A model generated the notes under the pieces. The model did not search any database and was not told the DNA's origin. It saw only the letters and a list, made by a program, of their open reading frames with translations. Made by a program: the position numbers and the translations under genes. A DNA stretch of 64,000 nt, taken from assembly GCF_014207745.1 (NCBI RefSeq), contig NZ_JACHJB010000004.1, forward strand, positions 372,001 to 436,000. Direction: 5' to 3'. This stretch comes from Nonomuraea muscovyensis (GTDB taxonomy: Bacteria > Actinomycetota > Actinomycetes > Streptosporangiales > Streptosporangiaceae). Positions 24,844-33,366 of the stretch are shown here, piece after piece (positions within the stretch are counted from its first letter, which is position 1; the number at the start of each line of letters is the position of its first letter).

Positions 24844-25923
24844 ATGACCATGGAATTTGTCGATCGTCACGACACCGGCACGCGTCACTGGGTGGCGGAG
24901 GCCATCCGCAAGGTGGAGGCCGACGCCAATCGAAGCTGTGACACGCACCTTCATGTCTTTCCGTTGCCCCCGCAGTGGGGGGTAAACCTCTACTTGAAAG
25001 ACGAGTCGGTGCACCCGACCGGTTCACTCAAACACCGTTTGGCCCGTTCCCTGTTCCTGTACGGCCTGGCCAACGGCTGGATCGGGCCGTCGACCACGAT
25101 CGTGGAGGCGTCCAGCGGATCGACGGCGGTGAGCGAGGCCTACTTCGCCCGGCTGCTGGGCCTGCCGTTCATCGCGGTGATGCCCGCCTCCACCTCGCCG
25201 GAGAAGTGTCACCTGATCGAGTTCTACGGCGGCAAGTGTCATCTGGTCGACGACCCCACCACGATCTACGAGGAGTCGCACCGGCTCGCCGCCGAGACGG
25301 GCGGCCACTTCATGGACCAGTTCACCTACGCCGAGCGGGCGACGGACTGGCGCGGCAACAACAACATCGCCGAGTCGATCTTCGCTCAGCTTGCGCTGGA
25401 GCCGCATCCGGTGCCCACCTGGATCGTCGTCGGCGCCGGCACCGGCGGCACCTCCTCCACGATCGGCCGCTACCTCCGCTACCGCCGCCACCCGACGCGC
25501 CTGGCCGTCGCCGACCCGGAGGGCTCGGCCTTCTATCCGAGCTGGGTCTCGGGCGACCCCTCGATCACCGCCCGCGGCTCGCGCATCGAGGGCATCGGAC
25601 GGCCCCGGGTGGAGCCGTCGTTCCAGCCGACCGTGATCGACCGGATGCTGGCCGTGCCCGACGCCCGCTCCATCGCCGCGATGCACTGGGTGCGCGAGGT
25701 GACCGGTCGCGACGTCGGCGGGTCCACCGGCACCAACGTCGCCGCGTGCGTCGAGCTGATCAAGCAGATGCGCGAGGCCGGCGAGCGCGGCAGCGTCGTC
25801 ACCCTCATCTGCGACGGCGGCGAGAGATACCGGGGCACCTACTGCGACCCCGCCTGGCTCGCCGCCCAGGACCTCGACATCCACCCGCACCTGGCCGATC
25901 TGCGCGCCTTCCTGCCCGGCTGA
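24844..25923 (+). CDS. cds1: PLP-dependent cysteine synthase-family protein, Cds1-like cysteine desulfhydrase
   Basis: A 359-residue fold-type II PLP enzyme. The sequence follows mycobacterial Cds1, which breaks cysteine into H2S, pyruvate and ammonia and supports redox balance. The PLP lysine lies in HPTGSLKHRLARSLFLYG (about residue 66), phosphate-binding loops are EASSGSTAVSEAYFARLLG and GAGTGGTSSTIGRYLRYRR, and the family-specific QFTYAERATDWRGNNNIAE is intact. The ATG at 24844 has GAGATAGCGT upstream, a weak site. It is divergent from the SigR-like sigma gene, a thematic link to thiol metabolism. Confidence 0.9.
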   Translation: MTMEFVDRHDTGTRHWVAEAIRKVEADANRSCDTHLHVFPLPPQWGVNLYLKDESVHPTGSLKHRLARSLFLYGLANGWIGPSTTIVEASSGSTAVSEAYFARLLGLPFIAVMPASTSPEKCHLIEFYGGKCHLVDDPTTIYEESHRLAAETGGHFMDQFTYAERATDWRGNNNIAESIFAQLALEPHPVPTWIVVGAGTGGTSSTIGRYLRYRRHPTRLAVADPEGSAFYPSWVSGDPSITARGSRIEGIGRPRVEPSFQPTVIDRMLAVPDARSIAAMHWVREVTGRDVGGSTGTNVAACVELIKQMREAGERGSVVTLICDGGERYRGTYCDPAWLAAQDLDIHPHLADLRAFLPG

Positions 25924-25985
25924 CGGGCGCACGACCGACGCGGGGCGGGCAGGGACGGCAGCACGAGCGGGACGGGCGGGACGGG

Positions 25986-26981
25986 CTAGGAGGTGGCCTT
26001 GGCCGGGTCCACCCCGAAGATCTTGGCCACGTCGTCGAGCATCGCATGGGCGCCCTGGATGCCCACCGCGGTCATCCACGTCTGGTCGCTCACGTCGTGC
26101 TTCTCACCCTTGAGCTTGTTCCACAGCGGGTTGCCGACGAACTTCGCCTTGGGCCCGTCGCTGGTGGGGTCGGGGTAGGTCGCGACGAAGATGTGGTCGG
26201 CGTCGAGGTCGGCGATGCGCTCCTGGCTGACGTCCACCACGATCGAGTCCTCGACGGTGGGCTGGCCCTCGGGGCGGGGGAAGCCGACGTCCTTCATGAC
26301 CAGGCCCGAGTACGACTTCTCCACGTACAGGCGGACCGTGGGCTCGCCGGCGAACCGGACGATGGAGATGGCCGGCAGCTTGCCGCCCTCCTTCTCCTTG
26401 ATCGCCGCGCCGATCTTGGCGGCGCGGTCCTCGAACTCCTTGAGCCTGGTGTCCGCGAGGTCCTCCTTGCCGAGCGACTGGCCGACGAGGCGGAGGTTCT
26501 CCTTCCAGATCGCGCCGGTCGTCTCGCTGAAGACCGTCGGGGCGATCTTGGCGAGCTTGTCGTAGAGGGCCTCGTGCCGGACCTTGGCGGAGACGATCAG
26601 GTCGGGCTTGAGCGCCGCGATCTTCTCCAGGCTCGGCTCCTCCAGGGTGCCGACCGGGGTGGCCTCCTTGCCGTGCTCGGCGGCGACCGTGCCCAGGTAG
26701 TCGGGGAGCTTGTCCTCGATCGACCGGTAGGTCGTGTAGCCGACCACCGGCGTCTCCAGGGTGAGCACCGCGTCGACGAAGCTCTGGTCGAGGGCGACGA
26801 CCCGCTTGGGCTGGGTCGGGATCACCGTCTCGCCCATCGCGTGCTTGATGGTGCGGAACGGCTGTCCGCCCTGGTCGGCCGTGGCCTGCCCGGCCGCCGG
26901 CGTCCCGGAGTCTGTCGAACCGCAGGCGGCAAGCCCCGCGAGCAGAGCCATGGCGCCCACAAGCGCGCGCAACGGTCTCAT
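25986..26981 (-). CDS. ferric-siderophore ABC transporter substrate-binding lipoprotein
   Basis: A 331-residue lipoprotein with a lipobox ending LAAC at Cys20. The FecB/FhuD-type periplasmic-binding fold follows: PKRVVALDQSFVDAVLTLE, GTLEEPSLEKIAALKPDLIV and a final DDVAKIFGVDPAK. It captures an iron-loaded siderophore for the divergent permease operon. The ATG at 26981 has GGGAGAGG upstream; a start 7 codons earlier is less likely. An iron box lies about 40 bases upstream, so expression should rise under iron limitation. The ligand is unknown. Confidence 0.93.
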   Translation of the reverse strand: MRPLRALVGAMALLAGLAACGSTDSGTPAAGQATADQGGQPFRTIKHAMGETVIPTQPKRVVALDQSFVDAVLTLETPVVGYTTYRSIEDKLPDYLGTVAAEHGKEATPVGTLEEPSLEKIAALKPDLIVSAKVRHEALYDKLAKIAPTVFSETTGAIWKENLRLVGQSLGKEDLADTRLKEFEDRAAKIGAAIKEKEGGKLPAISIVRFAGEPTVRLYVEKSYSGLVMKDVGFPRPEGQPTVEDSIVVDVSQERIADLDADHIFVATYPDPTSDGPKAKFVGNPLWNKLKGEKHDVSDQTWMTAVGIQGAHAMLDDVAKIFGVDPAKATS

Positions 26982-27020
26982 CGGAATCCCTCTCCCTTGC
27001 AAAGTTTAGGTAACCCTAAT

Positions 27021-27039
27021 TTAGGTTAGCCCTGCCTAA
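27021..27039. promoter_or_regulatory. iron box (IdeR/DmdR-type operator)
   Basis: The 19-mer ttaggttagccctgcctaa matches the actinobacterial IdeR/DmdR consensus ttaggttaggctaacctaa at 15 of 19 positions. A second, weaker copy (ttaggtaaccctaattta) starts at 27006. Both sit between the divergent binding-protein and permease genes. Confidence 0.85.
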
Positions 27040-27083
27040 GCTGACATACTTCACCGGGATCGGGCAAACGCTTGGAGGGAAAC

Positions 27084-28118
27084 GTGACCGCCACCGCCGT
27101 CGCGCCACGTCTCCACGACCTGCACCGCCGGCGCCTCGTCGTGCTCACCGCCCTCCTCGCCGCCCTCGGCGTGGCGGTGGTGCTCAGCATCACCATCGGG
27201 GCCAAGGCCGTCCCGCTCCACGACGCCTGGCGGGCCCTGACCGACCCGACCGGCACCGAGAACGACATCGTCATCCGCTCGCTGCGCCTGCCACGGACGG
27301 CGCTCGGCGTGCTGGCCGGCCTCGCGCTGGGCGTGGCCGGGGCTCTCATGCAGGGCCACACCCGCAACCCGCTCGCCGACCCCGGCCTGCTGGGAGTCAC
27401 TCAGGGCGCGGCGTTCGCGATGGTGTCCTCGATCATCCTGCTCGGCGCGCAGAGCGTGTTCGCCTACATCTGGTTCGGCCTGGCCGGCGCCCTGCTCGCC
27501 AGTGTCGGCGTGTTCGCGCTCGGCATGGTGGGCGGCAGGGGCGGCCCCACTCCGGTCACGCTGGCGCTCGCCGGAACCGCCGTCAGCGCCTTCCTGTACG
27601 CGCTGACCTCCGCCATCGTGCTCCTGGACGAGCAGGCCATGGACGTCTTCAGGTTCTGGCAGGCCGGCTCGATCGCCGCCCGCGGGTCCGACGTGGTCTG
27701 GCAGGTCCTGCCGTTCATCGCCGCCGGACTGGTGCTGGCCATGGCCAACACCCCGGGCCTGAACGCGCTGTCGCTCGGCGAGGACGTGGCCCGCGGCCTC
27801 GGCCAGAACATCGCGCTGACCCGTGCCGTCGGCGTCACCGCCGTCACGCTGCTGACGGGCGCCTCGGTGGCCGCCTGCGGGGCGCTGGCGTTCGTCGGCC
27901 TGCTGGTGCCCCATCTGACCCGGCCGCTGTCCGGCACCGACCACCGCTGGCTGGTGCCCTACTCCGGGCTCGCCGGCGCCGCGCTGCTGCTGCTCGCCGA
28001 CGTGATCGGCCGTGTCGTCGCCCATCCCGGGGAGCTGGAGGTGGGTGTGGTGCTCGCCCTGGTCGGCGCGCCGTTCTTCGTCGCGCTGGTGCGCCGCAGG
28101 AAGCCGGTGAGGCTGTGA
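27084..28118 (+). CDS. iron-siderophore ABC transporter permease (FecCD family)
   Basis: A 344-residue permease with about ten helices. FecCD hallmarks are LRLPRTALGVLAGLALGVAG and ALMQGHTRNPLADPGLLGVT, the C-terminal GALAFVGLLVPHLTRPLSG coupling region and HRWLVPYSGLAGAALLLLAD. The GTG start has GGAGGG at good spacing. Its stop overlaps the ATG of the second permease by 4 bases (ATGA), so the operon is translationally coupled, and the iron box upstream predicts iron repression. Confidence 0.95.
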   Translation: MTATAVAPRLHDLHRRRLVVLTALLAALGVAVVLSITIGAKAVPLHDAWRALTDPTGTENDIVIRSLRLPRTALGVLAGLALGVAGALMQGHTRNPLADPGLLGVTQGAAFAMVSSIILLGAQSVFAYIWFGLAGALLASVGVFALGMVGGRGGPTPVTLALAGTAVSAFLYALTSAIVLLDEQAMDVFRFWQAGSIAARGSDVVWQVLPFIAAGLVLAMANTPGLNALSLGEDVARGLGQNIALTRAVGVTAVTLLTGASVAACGALAFVGLLVPHLTRPLSGTDHRWLVPYSGLAGAALLLLADVIGRVVAHPGELEVGVVLALVGAPFFVALVRRRKPVRL

Positions 28119-29161
28119 TGACCGCCTTCCCGCTGCGCGTGGCCGGCCTGTCCTGGCAGGTACGGCTGCGCGGCACCGTCGTCACGCTGGGCGGCCTGCT
28201 GCTGCTCGGCCTGCTCATGGCCCTGAACATGCGCCTCGGCGACATCGAGATGAGCCTCGGCGAGGTCGTGCGGGCCACGTTCGACCCGGCCGACGCCGGC
28301 CACTTCGTGGTCATGGAGCTGCGCCTGCCGCGCGCGCTGACCGGCGCGCTGGTCGGCGGCGCCCTCGCGCTGTCCGGCGCGATCATCCAGTCCATCGCCC
28401 GCAACCCGCTGGCCAGCCCGGAGATCCTCGGCGTGACCACCGGCGCCTCGGTCGCGGTCGTCGCCGGCGTCGTGCTCAGCGGCAGCGCGTACGGCGGCGC
28501 CAGCGGCCTGTTCTCGGCCGTGGGCATCCCGGTGCTCGCCCTGCTCGGCGGCATGGTGGGCGCGGTCACCGTCTACGCGCTGGCCTGGAGGCGCGGCCTC
28601 GACGGCTACCGGCTGGTGCTGGTCGGCATCGGCGTGGCCGCCGTGTTCACCAACGTGAAGTACTGGCTGCTGACCGTCGGCGACGTCAACGACACCGGCC
28701 GGGCCATGGTGTGGATCAGCGGCTCGCTCAACGGCCGCGGCTGGGAGCACGTCGGCCCGGTGGCGCTGGCCCTGGCCGTGCTGGTGCCCCTGACGCTGCT
28801 CGGCACCCGCTCGCTGGCGGCGCTGCGGTTCGGCGACGACACGGTCACCGCGCTGGGCGTGCGGATGAACCCGGCCCGCGCGCTGATGATCCTCGCCGCG
28901 GTCCTGCTCGCCGCCGTGGCCACCGCCTCGGCCGGCCCGATCGCGTTCGTCGCCCTGGCGGCGCCGCAGATCGCCCTGCGGCTGGCCCGCTGCCCGCAGC
29001 CGCCGCTGCTGTCGTCGGCCGTCGTCGGCGCGGTCCTCACGGCCGGCGCCGACCTGATCGCCCGCACGGCCTTCTCCCCGCTCGAACTGCCCGTCGGCAT
29101 CGTCACCGCCGTGCTCGGCGCCCCGTACCTGATTCACCTGATCTGGAGGGCAAGGAAATGA
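28115..29161 (+). CDS. iron-siderophore ABC transporter permease (FecCD family)
   Basis: A 348-residue partner permease forming a heterodimer with the preceding one. It carries ELRLPRALTGALVGGALALS, IARNPLASPEILGVTTGASV, and near the end GPIAFVALAAPQIALRLARC, the loop that contacts the ATPase. About ten helices are predicted. It overlaps both neighbours by 4 bases, so the three genes form one coupled operon. Confidence 0.95.
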   Translation: MMTAFPLRVAGLSWQVRLRGTVVTLGGLLLLGLLMALNMRLGDIEMSLGEVVRATFDPADAGHFVVMELRLPRALTGALVGGALALSGAIIQSIARNPLASPEILGVTTGASVAVVAGVVLSGSAYGGASGLFSAVGIPVLALLGGMVGAVTVYALAWRRGLDGYRLVLVGIGVAAVFTNVKYWLLTVGDVNDTGRAMVWISGSLNGRGWEHVGPVALALAVLVPLTLLGTRSLAALRFGDDTVTALGVRMNPARALMILAAVLLAAVATASAGPIAFVALAAPQIALRLARCPQPPLLSSAVVGAVLTAGADLIARTAFSPLELPVGIVTAVLGAPYLIHLIWRARK

Positions 29162-29946
29162 GGCTTCAGGCGGCCGGCGTCACGCTCGGGTACGGCGAAC
29201 GCACCGTCGTCGAGAAGCTCGACCTCGGCGTCCACTCCGGCACGGTGACCACGATCATCGGCCCGAACGGGTGCGGCAAGTCCACGCTGCTGCGCGCCCT
29301 CGGCCGGCTGCTGAAGCCGCAGGGCGGCGAGGTGCTGCTGGACGGCAAGCGCATCGACCGGACGCCGACCCGCGAGGTGGCCAAGGTGCTCGGCGTGCTC
29401 CCCCAGGCGCCGACCGCTCCCGAGGGGCTGACGGTGGCCGACCTGGTCGCGCGGGGCCGCCACCCGCACCAGACCTGGTACCGGCAGTGGTCGTCGGACG
29501 ACGAGGCGGCGGTGGGCCGGGCCCTGGAGATGACCGGCCTGGCCGACCTGGCCGAGCGGCCCCTGGACGAGCTGTCGGGCGGGCAGCGGCAGCGGGCCTG
29601 GATCTCGATGGCGCTGGCGCAGGGCACCGACCTGCTGCTGCTCGACGAGCCGACCACGTTCCTCGACCTGGCGCACCAGGTGGAGGTGCTGGAGCTGGTC
29701 CGGCAACTGCACCGGGAGGCGAGCCGGACCATCGTGATGGTGCTGCACGACCTCAACCTCGCGGCCCGCTACGCCGACCGGCTGGTGGCGATGCGCGAGG
29801 GCCAGATCGTCGCCGCCGGCGATCCGCACGAGGTGCTGACGGAGGACCTGCTGCGCGAGGTGTTCGACCTGGACGCCAAGGTCATTCCCGACCCGGTGGC
29901 GGGGACTCCTCTGGTCGTGCCGATCGGTCCCCGTTCCCGTCCGTGA
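29158..29946 (+). CDS. iron-siderophore ABC transporter ATP-binding protein
   Basis: A 262-residue FecE/FepC-type ATPase that powers siderophore import. Walker A is GPNGCGKST (about 36-44), the Q loop is VLPQAPTAPEGLTV, the signature is LSGGQRQRAWISMAL, Walker B is LLLLDEPTTFLDLAHQVE and the switch His is in VLHDLNLAARYADR. AAGGAA precedes the ATG, which overlaps the previous stop. It ends the iron-uptake operon. Confidence 0.96.
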   Translation: MRLQAAGVTLGYGERTVVEKLDLGVHSGTVTTIIGPNGCGKSTLLRALGRLLKPQGGEVLLDGKRIDRTPTREVAKVLGVLPQAPTAPEGLTVADLVARGRHPHQTWYRQWSSDDEAAVGRALEMTGLADLAERPLDELSGGQRQRAWISMALAQGTDLLLLDEPTTFLDLAHQVEVLELVRQLHREASRTIVMVLHDLNLAARYADRLVAMREGQIVAAGDPHEVLTEDLLREVFDLDAKVIPDPVAGTPLVVPIGPRSRP

Positions 29947-30046
29947 GCGACCCCGGGAGGTCGGGGGCGAGCGCGGCGGCGCCGGCCGGTGGACCCCGGT
30001 GCCCGCGCGATGGGTTGACGGCCGGCGGCGGCCGGTCCTCGACGGC

Positions 30047-31717
30047 TCACTCCCCGGCGAGCGCCCGCGTGATGTCCGGATCGTCGGGAGCCAGCTCGGC
30101 GGCTCTGAGCAGGTCCTGTCTCGCCTCGTGCGCGCGGCCCGCGGCCCGGTGCACCAGTGCCCGGTTGAACAGCAGCTCGGCCGACTCGGCGAGCTTGAGC
30201 GCCTGGGTCAGGTCGTCCAGGGCGGCGGCGTGGTCGCCCGACTCGAACGCCAGCGCGCCCCGGCTCGCCCAGGCCGCCACCAGGTCGGGATCGAGCTCCA
30301 GCGCCAGGTCGAAGGCGGCCAGCGCCGCGGCCCGGCTGCCGGCGGCCGCCTCCACCTGCCCGAGCACGCACCTCAGGTGGGGGTCGCGCGGGGCCAGCGC
30401 CAGCCCGCGCTCGGCGTCGCGCCGGGCGGCGTCGTGGTCGCCGGCGGCCGCCAGCAGACCTGACCGGTTCGCGTAGGCGGGGACGAACTCGGGGTCCAGC
30501 TCCAGCGTGTGACCGAGATCGGTGAGGGCGCCGTCGAGGTCGCCGGTGGCGTAGCGCACCTCCGCCCGGTTGTAGTACGCCTCGGGGAAGGGCGGGCTGA
30601 GCCGGATGGCGGCCTCGTAGTCGGCCAGCGCGTCCGCGTGCCTGCCCAGCCCGTGGAGCACGGAGCCGCGGTCGAGGTAGTAGTCGGGGTAGCCGGGATC
30701 GGCGCCGATGGCGACGGCGTAGTCGGCCAGCGCCTCCTGGACGCGGCCGGCCCGGGCCAGGAGCTGGGCGCGGTTGGCGTACAGCACGAGCCGGTGGATC
30801 GGGTGCTCGCCGGGCAGGTCGCGCTCGGCCAGCTCGACGGCCTCCTCGACCAGGGCGAGCGCGGCGGCCATGCGGCCCCTGCGTACCTCGACGAGGGCCT
30901 TGCCGTTGAGGTCGAAGCCGAGGTGGAAGGCCCGCTCGCGGCGGTCGGGGAGCAGCGCGGTGATCGTGACGGCCTCGTTGATCCAGGCCAGCGCCTCTTC
31001 GGGGTCACGCCGGGCGTGGTCATGGTGGCGCACCAGGATCATGGCGGTGCCGTACGCGAGGGTGGCGCGGTGGCGGGGGTCGGTGCTGTCCCGGCGGGCG
31101 CGGTCGTACAGGGCGCGCGCCTCGTCCTCTCGTTCGACGGCCTCCAAGGCCGCCGCCACCCGCTGGACGAGGAGCCGCCGGCGCTCGGGCGCGGACGCGT
31201 ACGACGTCCCGCGCAACGCCTCCAGACCGGCCTCGGCCATCGCGTGATGGAACCCCTCGTCGCGGAAGCGGTCGAAGTCAGCGCGCAGCGGGCCGGTCCG
31301 GGGTTCGGCGCCGCCGGGGACGATCCGCAGCAGGCCGGGGTCGATCCGCCTCCGCAGCACCTCGACCAGCTCGGTGTCGGTGGGGTCGGCCTCGCCGAGG
31401 TTGTCGGCCGTGACGGTCAGCGGCCCCGCCCGCTCCAGGTGGTCGCGGACGAACTCGGCCAGCCCGTTGGCGATCCGGAGCGTCCGGCGGGCGCCGGGGA
31501 TGAGGATGCGCTGCGCTCTCGGCAGACCTTCGGCCAGCGTCCGCCTGCGGGCCGTGATCCCCAGGCCGGGCGCGGCCACGCGGATCTCGATGTCGTGCGC
31601 GGCCACCAGGTCGGGGCTGCGCTCCAGTGCCTCGGGAACCAGCCGGCCCAGCAGCGCGGCCCCGAGCGTGTAGGGGCCGCGGATCCGGCGGTCGGCGTCC
31701 AGAACGATCGTGTCCAT
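30047..31717 (-). CDS. tetratricopeptide-repeat protein, unknown function
   Basis: A 556-residue soluble protein. Residues 1-170 form a distinct N-terminal region (starts MDTIVLDADRRIRGPYTLG; includes TVTADNLGEADPTDTELVEV) that resembles a helical/ATPase-remnant domain without a P-loop. From about residue 190 there are ten or so TPR-type 34-residue units, such as EALADYAVAIGADPGYPDYY and ALTDLGHTLELDPEFVPAYA. GGGAGAGG precedes the ATG. The gene follows a 24-codon peptide ORF and a perfect hairpin in the same orientation. It could be a scaffold for a peptide-based system; this is inference, and no modifying enzyme is adjacent. Confidence 0.8.
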   Translation of the reverse strand: MDTIVLDADRRIRGPYTLGAALLGRLVPEALERSPDLVAAHDIEIRVAAPGLGITARRRTLAEGLPRAQRILIPGARRTLRIANGLAEFVRDHLERAGPLTVTADNLGEADPTDTELVEVLRRRIDPGLLRIVPGGAEPRTGPLRADFDRFRDEGFHHAMAEAGLEALRGTSYASAPERRRLLVQRVAAALEAVEREDEARALYDRARRDSTDPRHRATLAYGTAMILVRHHDHARRDPEEALAWINEAVTITALLPDRRERAFHLGFDLNGKALVEVRRGRMAAALALVEEAVELAERDLPGEHPIHRLVLYANRAQLLARAGRVQEALADYAVAIGADPGYPDYYLDRGSVLHGLGRHADALADYEAAIRLSPPFPEAYYNRAEVRYATGDLDGALTDLGHTLELDPEFVPAYANRSGLLAAAGDHDAARRDAERGLALAPRDPHLRCVLGQVEAAAGSRAAALAAFDLALELDPDLVAAWASRGALAFESGDHAAALDDLTQALKLAESAELLFNRALVHRAAGRAHEARQDLLRAAELAPDDPDITRALAGE

Positions 31718-31755
31718 GCGTCCCTCTCCCGTGGTGCGTGTCCGGTGCGGCCGCG

Positions 31756-31782
31756 GCCGGCGTCCCGGTGCGGGACGCCGGC
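31756..31782 (-). terminator. perfect 12-bp hairpin between peptide ORF and TPR gene
   Basis: Arms gccggcgtcccg and cgggacgccggc match exactly around a 3-base loop. It lies 10 bases after the peptide stop and 38 bases before the TPR start. With no U tract, it could be an attenuator giving more peptide than TPR transcript, or an mRNA-stabilising stem. Confidence 0.75.
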
Positions 31783-31792
31783 GCAGGCCGTT

Positions 31793-31867
31793 TCAGACGC
31801 CGTGCCTCGGGGCGGCGCTCCCGGAAGGCTTCACGGTTCCGGGCTTGTGAACGACGATCTTCTTCAT
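31793..31867 (-). CDS. putative 24-residue peptide (possible precursor or leader peptide)
   Basis: A short ORF encoding a 24-residue peptide that begins MKKIVVHKPGTVKP and ends APRHGV. It is Lys-rich at the start, has no Cys, and contains Ser, Thr, Pro, Gly and His that could be modification sites. The ATG is preceded by GAGAGGG with 5-base spacing, a good ribosome site. It shares the orientation of the TPR gene and is separated by a perfect hairpin, an arrangement often seen for RiPP precursors and their partner genes. I do not recognise the family. It could instead be a translated leader that regulates the TPR gene. Expression is unproven. Confidence 0.5.
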   Translation of the reverse strand: MKKIVVHKPGTVKPSGSAAPRHGV

Positions 31868-31895
31868 CGGGACCCTCTCACGTTCCAAACACGAC

Positions 31896-31918
31896 GAGAT
31901 CGCCCGAAAGGCGATCTC
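31896..31918 (-). promoter_or_regulatory. inverted repeat upstream of the peptide ORF
   Basis: Perfect 9-bp arms gagatcgcc and ggcgatctc around cgaaa lie 28 bases before the peptide start codon. It may be an operator or a 5'-UTR hairpin of the peptide-TPR transcript. Confidence 0.5.
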
Positions 31919-32043
31919 GGAGATGACCGGTTCATGTGAACACACGCCACCTCGGCGATCAAGGCTTGTCCCGGTAAGAGGTATTTCCTGTCACCCTATG
32001 AAAAAGGCCGAAATATGAGTGATATGTCGCCAAAAAGCGGGAT

Positions 32044-33225
32044 CTAGTCGCCGAGGATGGCGTCCACGAAGACCTCGGGGTCGAACGGCGCGAGGTCGTC
32101 GGGCCCCTCGCCGAGACCGGCCAGCTTGACCGGCACCCCCAGCTCCCGCTGGACGGAGATGACGATGCCGCCCTTGGCCGTGCCGTCGAGCTTGGTCAGC
32201 GCGATGCCGGTGATGTTGACCACCTCGGCGAACACCTGGGCCTGCCGCATGCCGTTCTGGCCCGTCGTGGCGTCGAGCACGAGCAGCACCTCGTCGACCG
32301 TGGCCTTCTTCTCGATGACCCGCTTGACCTTGCCCAGCTCGTCCATGAGACCGGTCTTGGTGTGCAGCCGGCCGGCGGTGTCGACGATGACGACGTCCGC
32401 CTTGGCCTCGATGCCCCTGGCCGTCGCGTCGAAGGCGATCGACGCCGGGTCGGCCCCCTCCGGTCCGCGCACGACCTCCGCGCCGACGCGGTCGCCCCAC
32501 GTCTGGAGCTGGTCGGCCGCCGCGGCGCGGAACGTGTCGGCCGCGCCGAGCACGACCTTCCTGCCGTCGCCGATGAGCACCCGGGCCAGCTTGCCGGTGG
32601 TGGTCGTCTTGCCCGTGCCGTTGACCCCGACGACGAGCACCACCGCCGCCCGCTCGCCGTGCTTGGCGACGTTGAGCGTGCGGTCGAGGCCGGGGTTGAT
32701 CTGGACGAGGAGCTGCTCGCGCAGCAGGGCGCGAACGTCCTCGGGGCTGCGGCTGCCGAGCACCTTGACCCTGGTGCGCAGCTCCTCCACGATCGCCTGC
32801 GTCGGAGCCACCCCGACGTCGGCCGTGAGCAGGAGTTCCTCGATCTCGTCCCACACGTCGTCGTCGAGGCGGTCACGCGAGAGCAGGTCGAGCAGCCCGC
32901 GGCCGAGCGCGCTCTGCGAGCGGGCCAGCCTCGACCGCAGCCGCACCATCCGGCCGGCGGACGGCGGCGGCACCTCCAGCTCGGGCTTGACGACGACCGG
33001 CTCGGCCGGCTTGACCGGCGGCGGGACCGTGGTGGTCGCGCCCTCACCCTCCTCGCCCGCCGGCGCCGGGCGCTTCTCCTTCTCCTCGGGAAGCGGCACC
33101 GTCTCGGGCGGCTTGACCGGCGGCGGCGCTACCTTACGGCCCGGTCGGAAAAGCAGGAACAGGCCACCCGCCGCCAGCAGGGCGACGAGTGCCACGATCA
33201 CGATGACACCGAGGTAACCATCCAC
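32044..33225 (-). CDS. ftsY: signal recognition particle receptor FtsY
   Basis: A 393-residue SRP receptor GTPase that delivers ribosome-nascent chains to the Sec translocon. An N-terminal membrane helix (IVIVALVALLAAGGLFLLF) is followed by a Pro/Glu-rich linker and the NG domain. GTPase motifs: GVNGTGKTTTTGKLA (G1), DTFRAAAADQL, DTAGRLHTK (G3), TKLDGTAKGG (G4), and GLGEGPDDLAPFDPEVFVDA at the end. It lies downstream of smc, the standard actinobacterial order. Confidence 0.97.
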   Translation of the reverse strand: MDGYLGVIVIVALVALLAAGGLFLLFRPGRKVAPPPVKPPETVPLPEEKEKRPAPAGEEGEGATTTVPPPVKPAEPVVVKPELEVPPPSAGRMVRLRSRLARSQSALGRGLLDLLSRDRLDDDVWDEIEELLLTADVGVAPTQAIVEELRTRVKVLGSRSPEDVRALLREQLLVQINPGLDRTLNVAKHGERAAVVLVVGVNGTGKTTTTGKLARVLIGDGRKVVLGAADTFRAAAADQLQTWGDRVGAEVVRGPEGADPASIAFDATARGIEAKADVVIVDTAGRLHTKTGLMDELGKVKRVIEKKATVDEVLLVLDATTGQNGMRQAQVFAEVVNITGIALTKLDGTAKGGIVISVQRELGVPVKLAGLGEGPDDLAPFDPEVFVDAILGD

Positions 33226-33296
33226 AACATGTCAGTTTTCCAGATCAACCGGCATGGTCGGGCCCAGGGCCACGCCGATCGAGCGGACTTGTGGCT

Positions 33297-33366
33297 GATC
33301 AGGCGGGTTCGCACTCGCGCAGGCGCCGGCCGATCAGGCGGGCTCGCGCTCGCGCAGGCGCTGGCT
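33297..33366. repeat. 35-bp tandem duplication across the smc stop codon
   Basis: The 35-mer beginning gatcaggcgggttcgcactc (33297-33331) is repeated directly at 33332-33366 with 31 of 35 matches. The second copy contains the last codons and stop of smc; the first lies just downstream of it. Confidence 0.85.
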
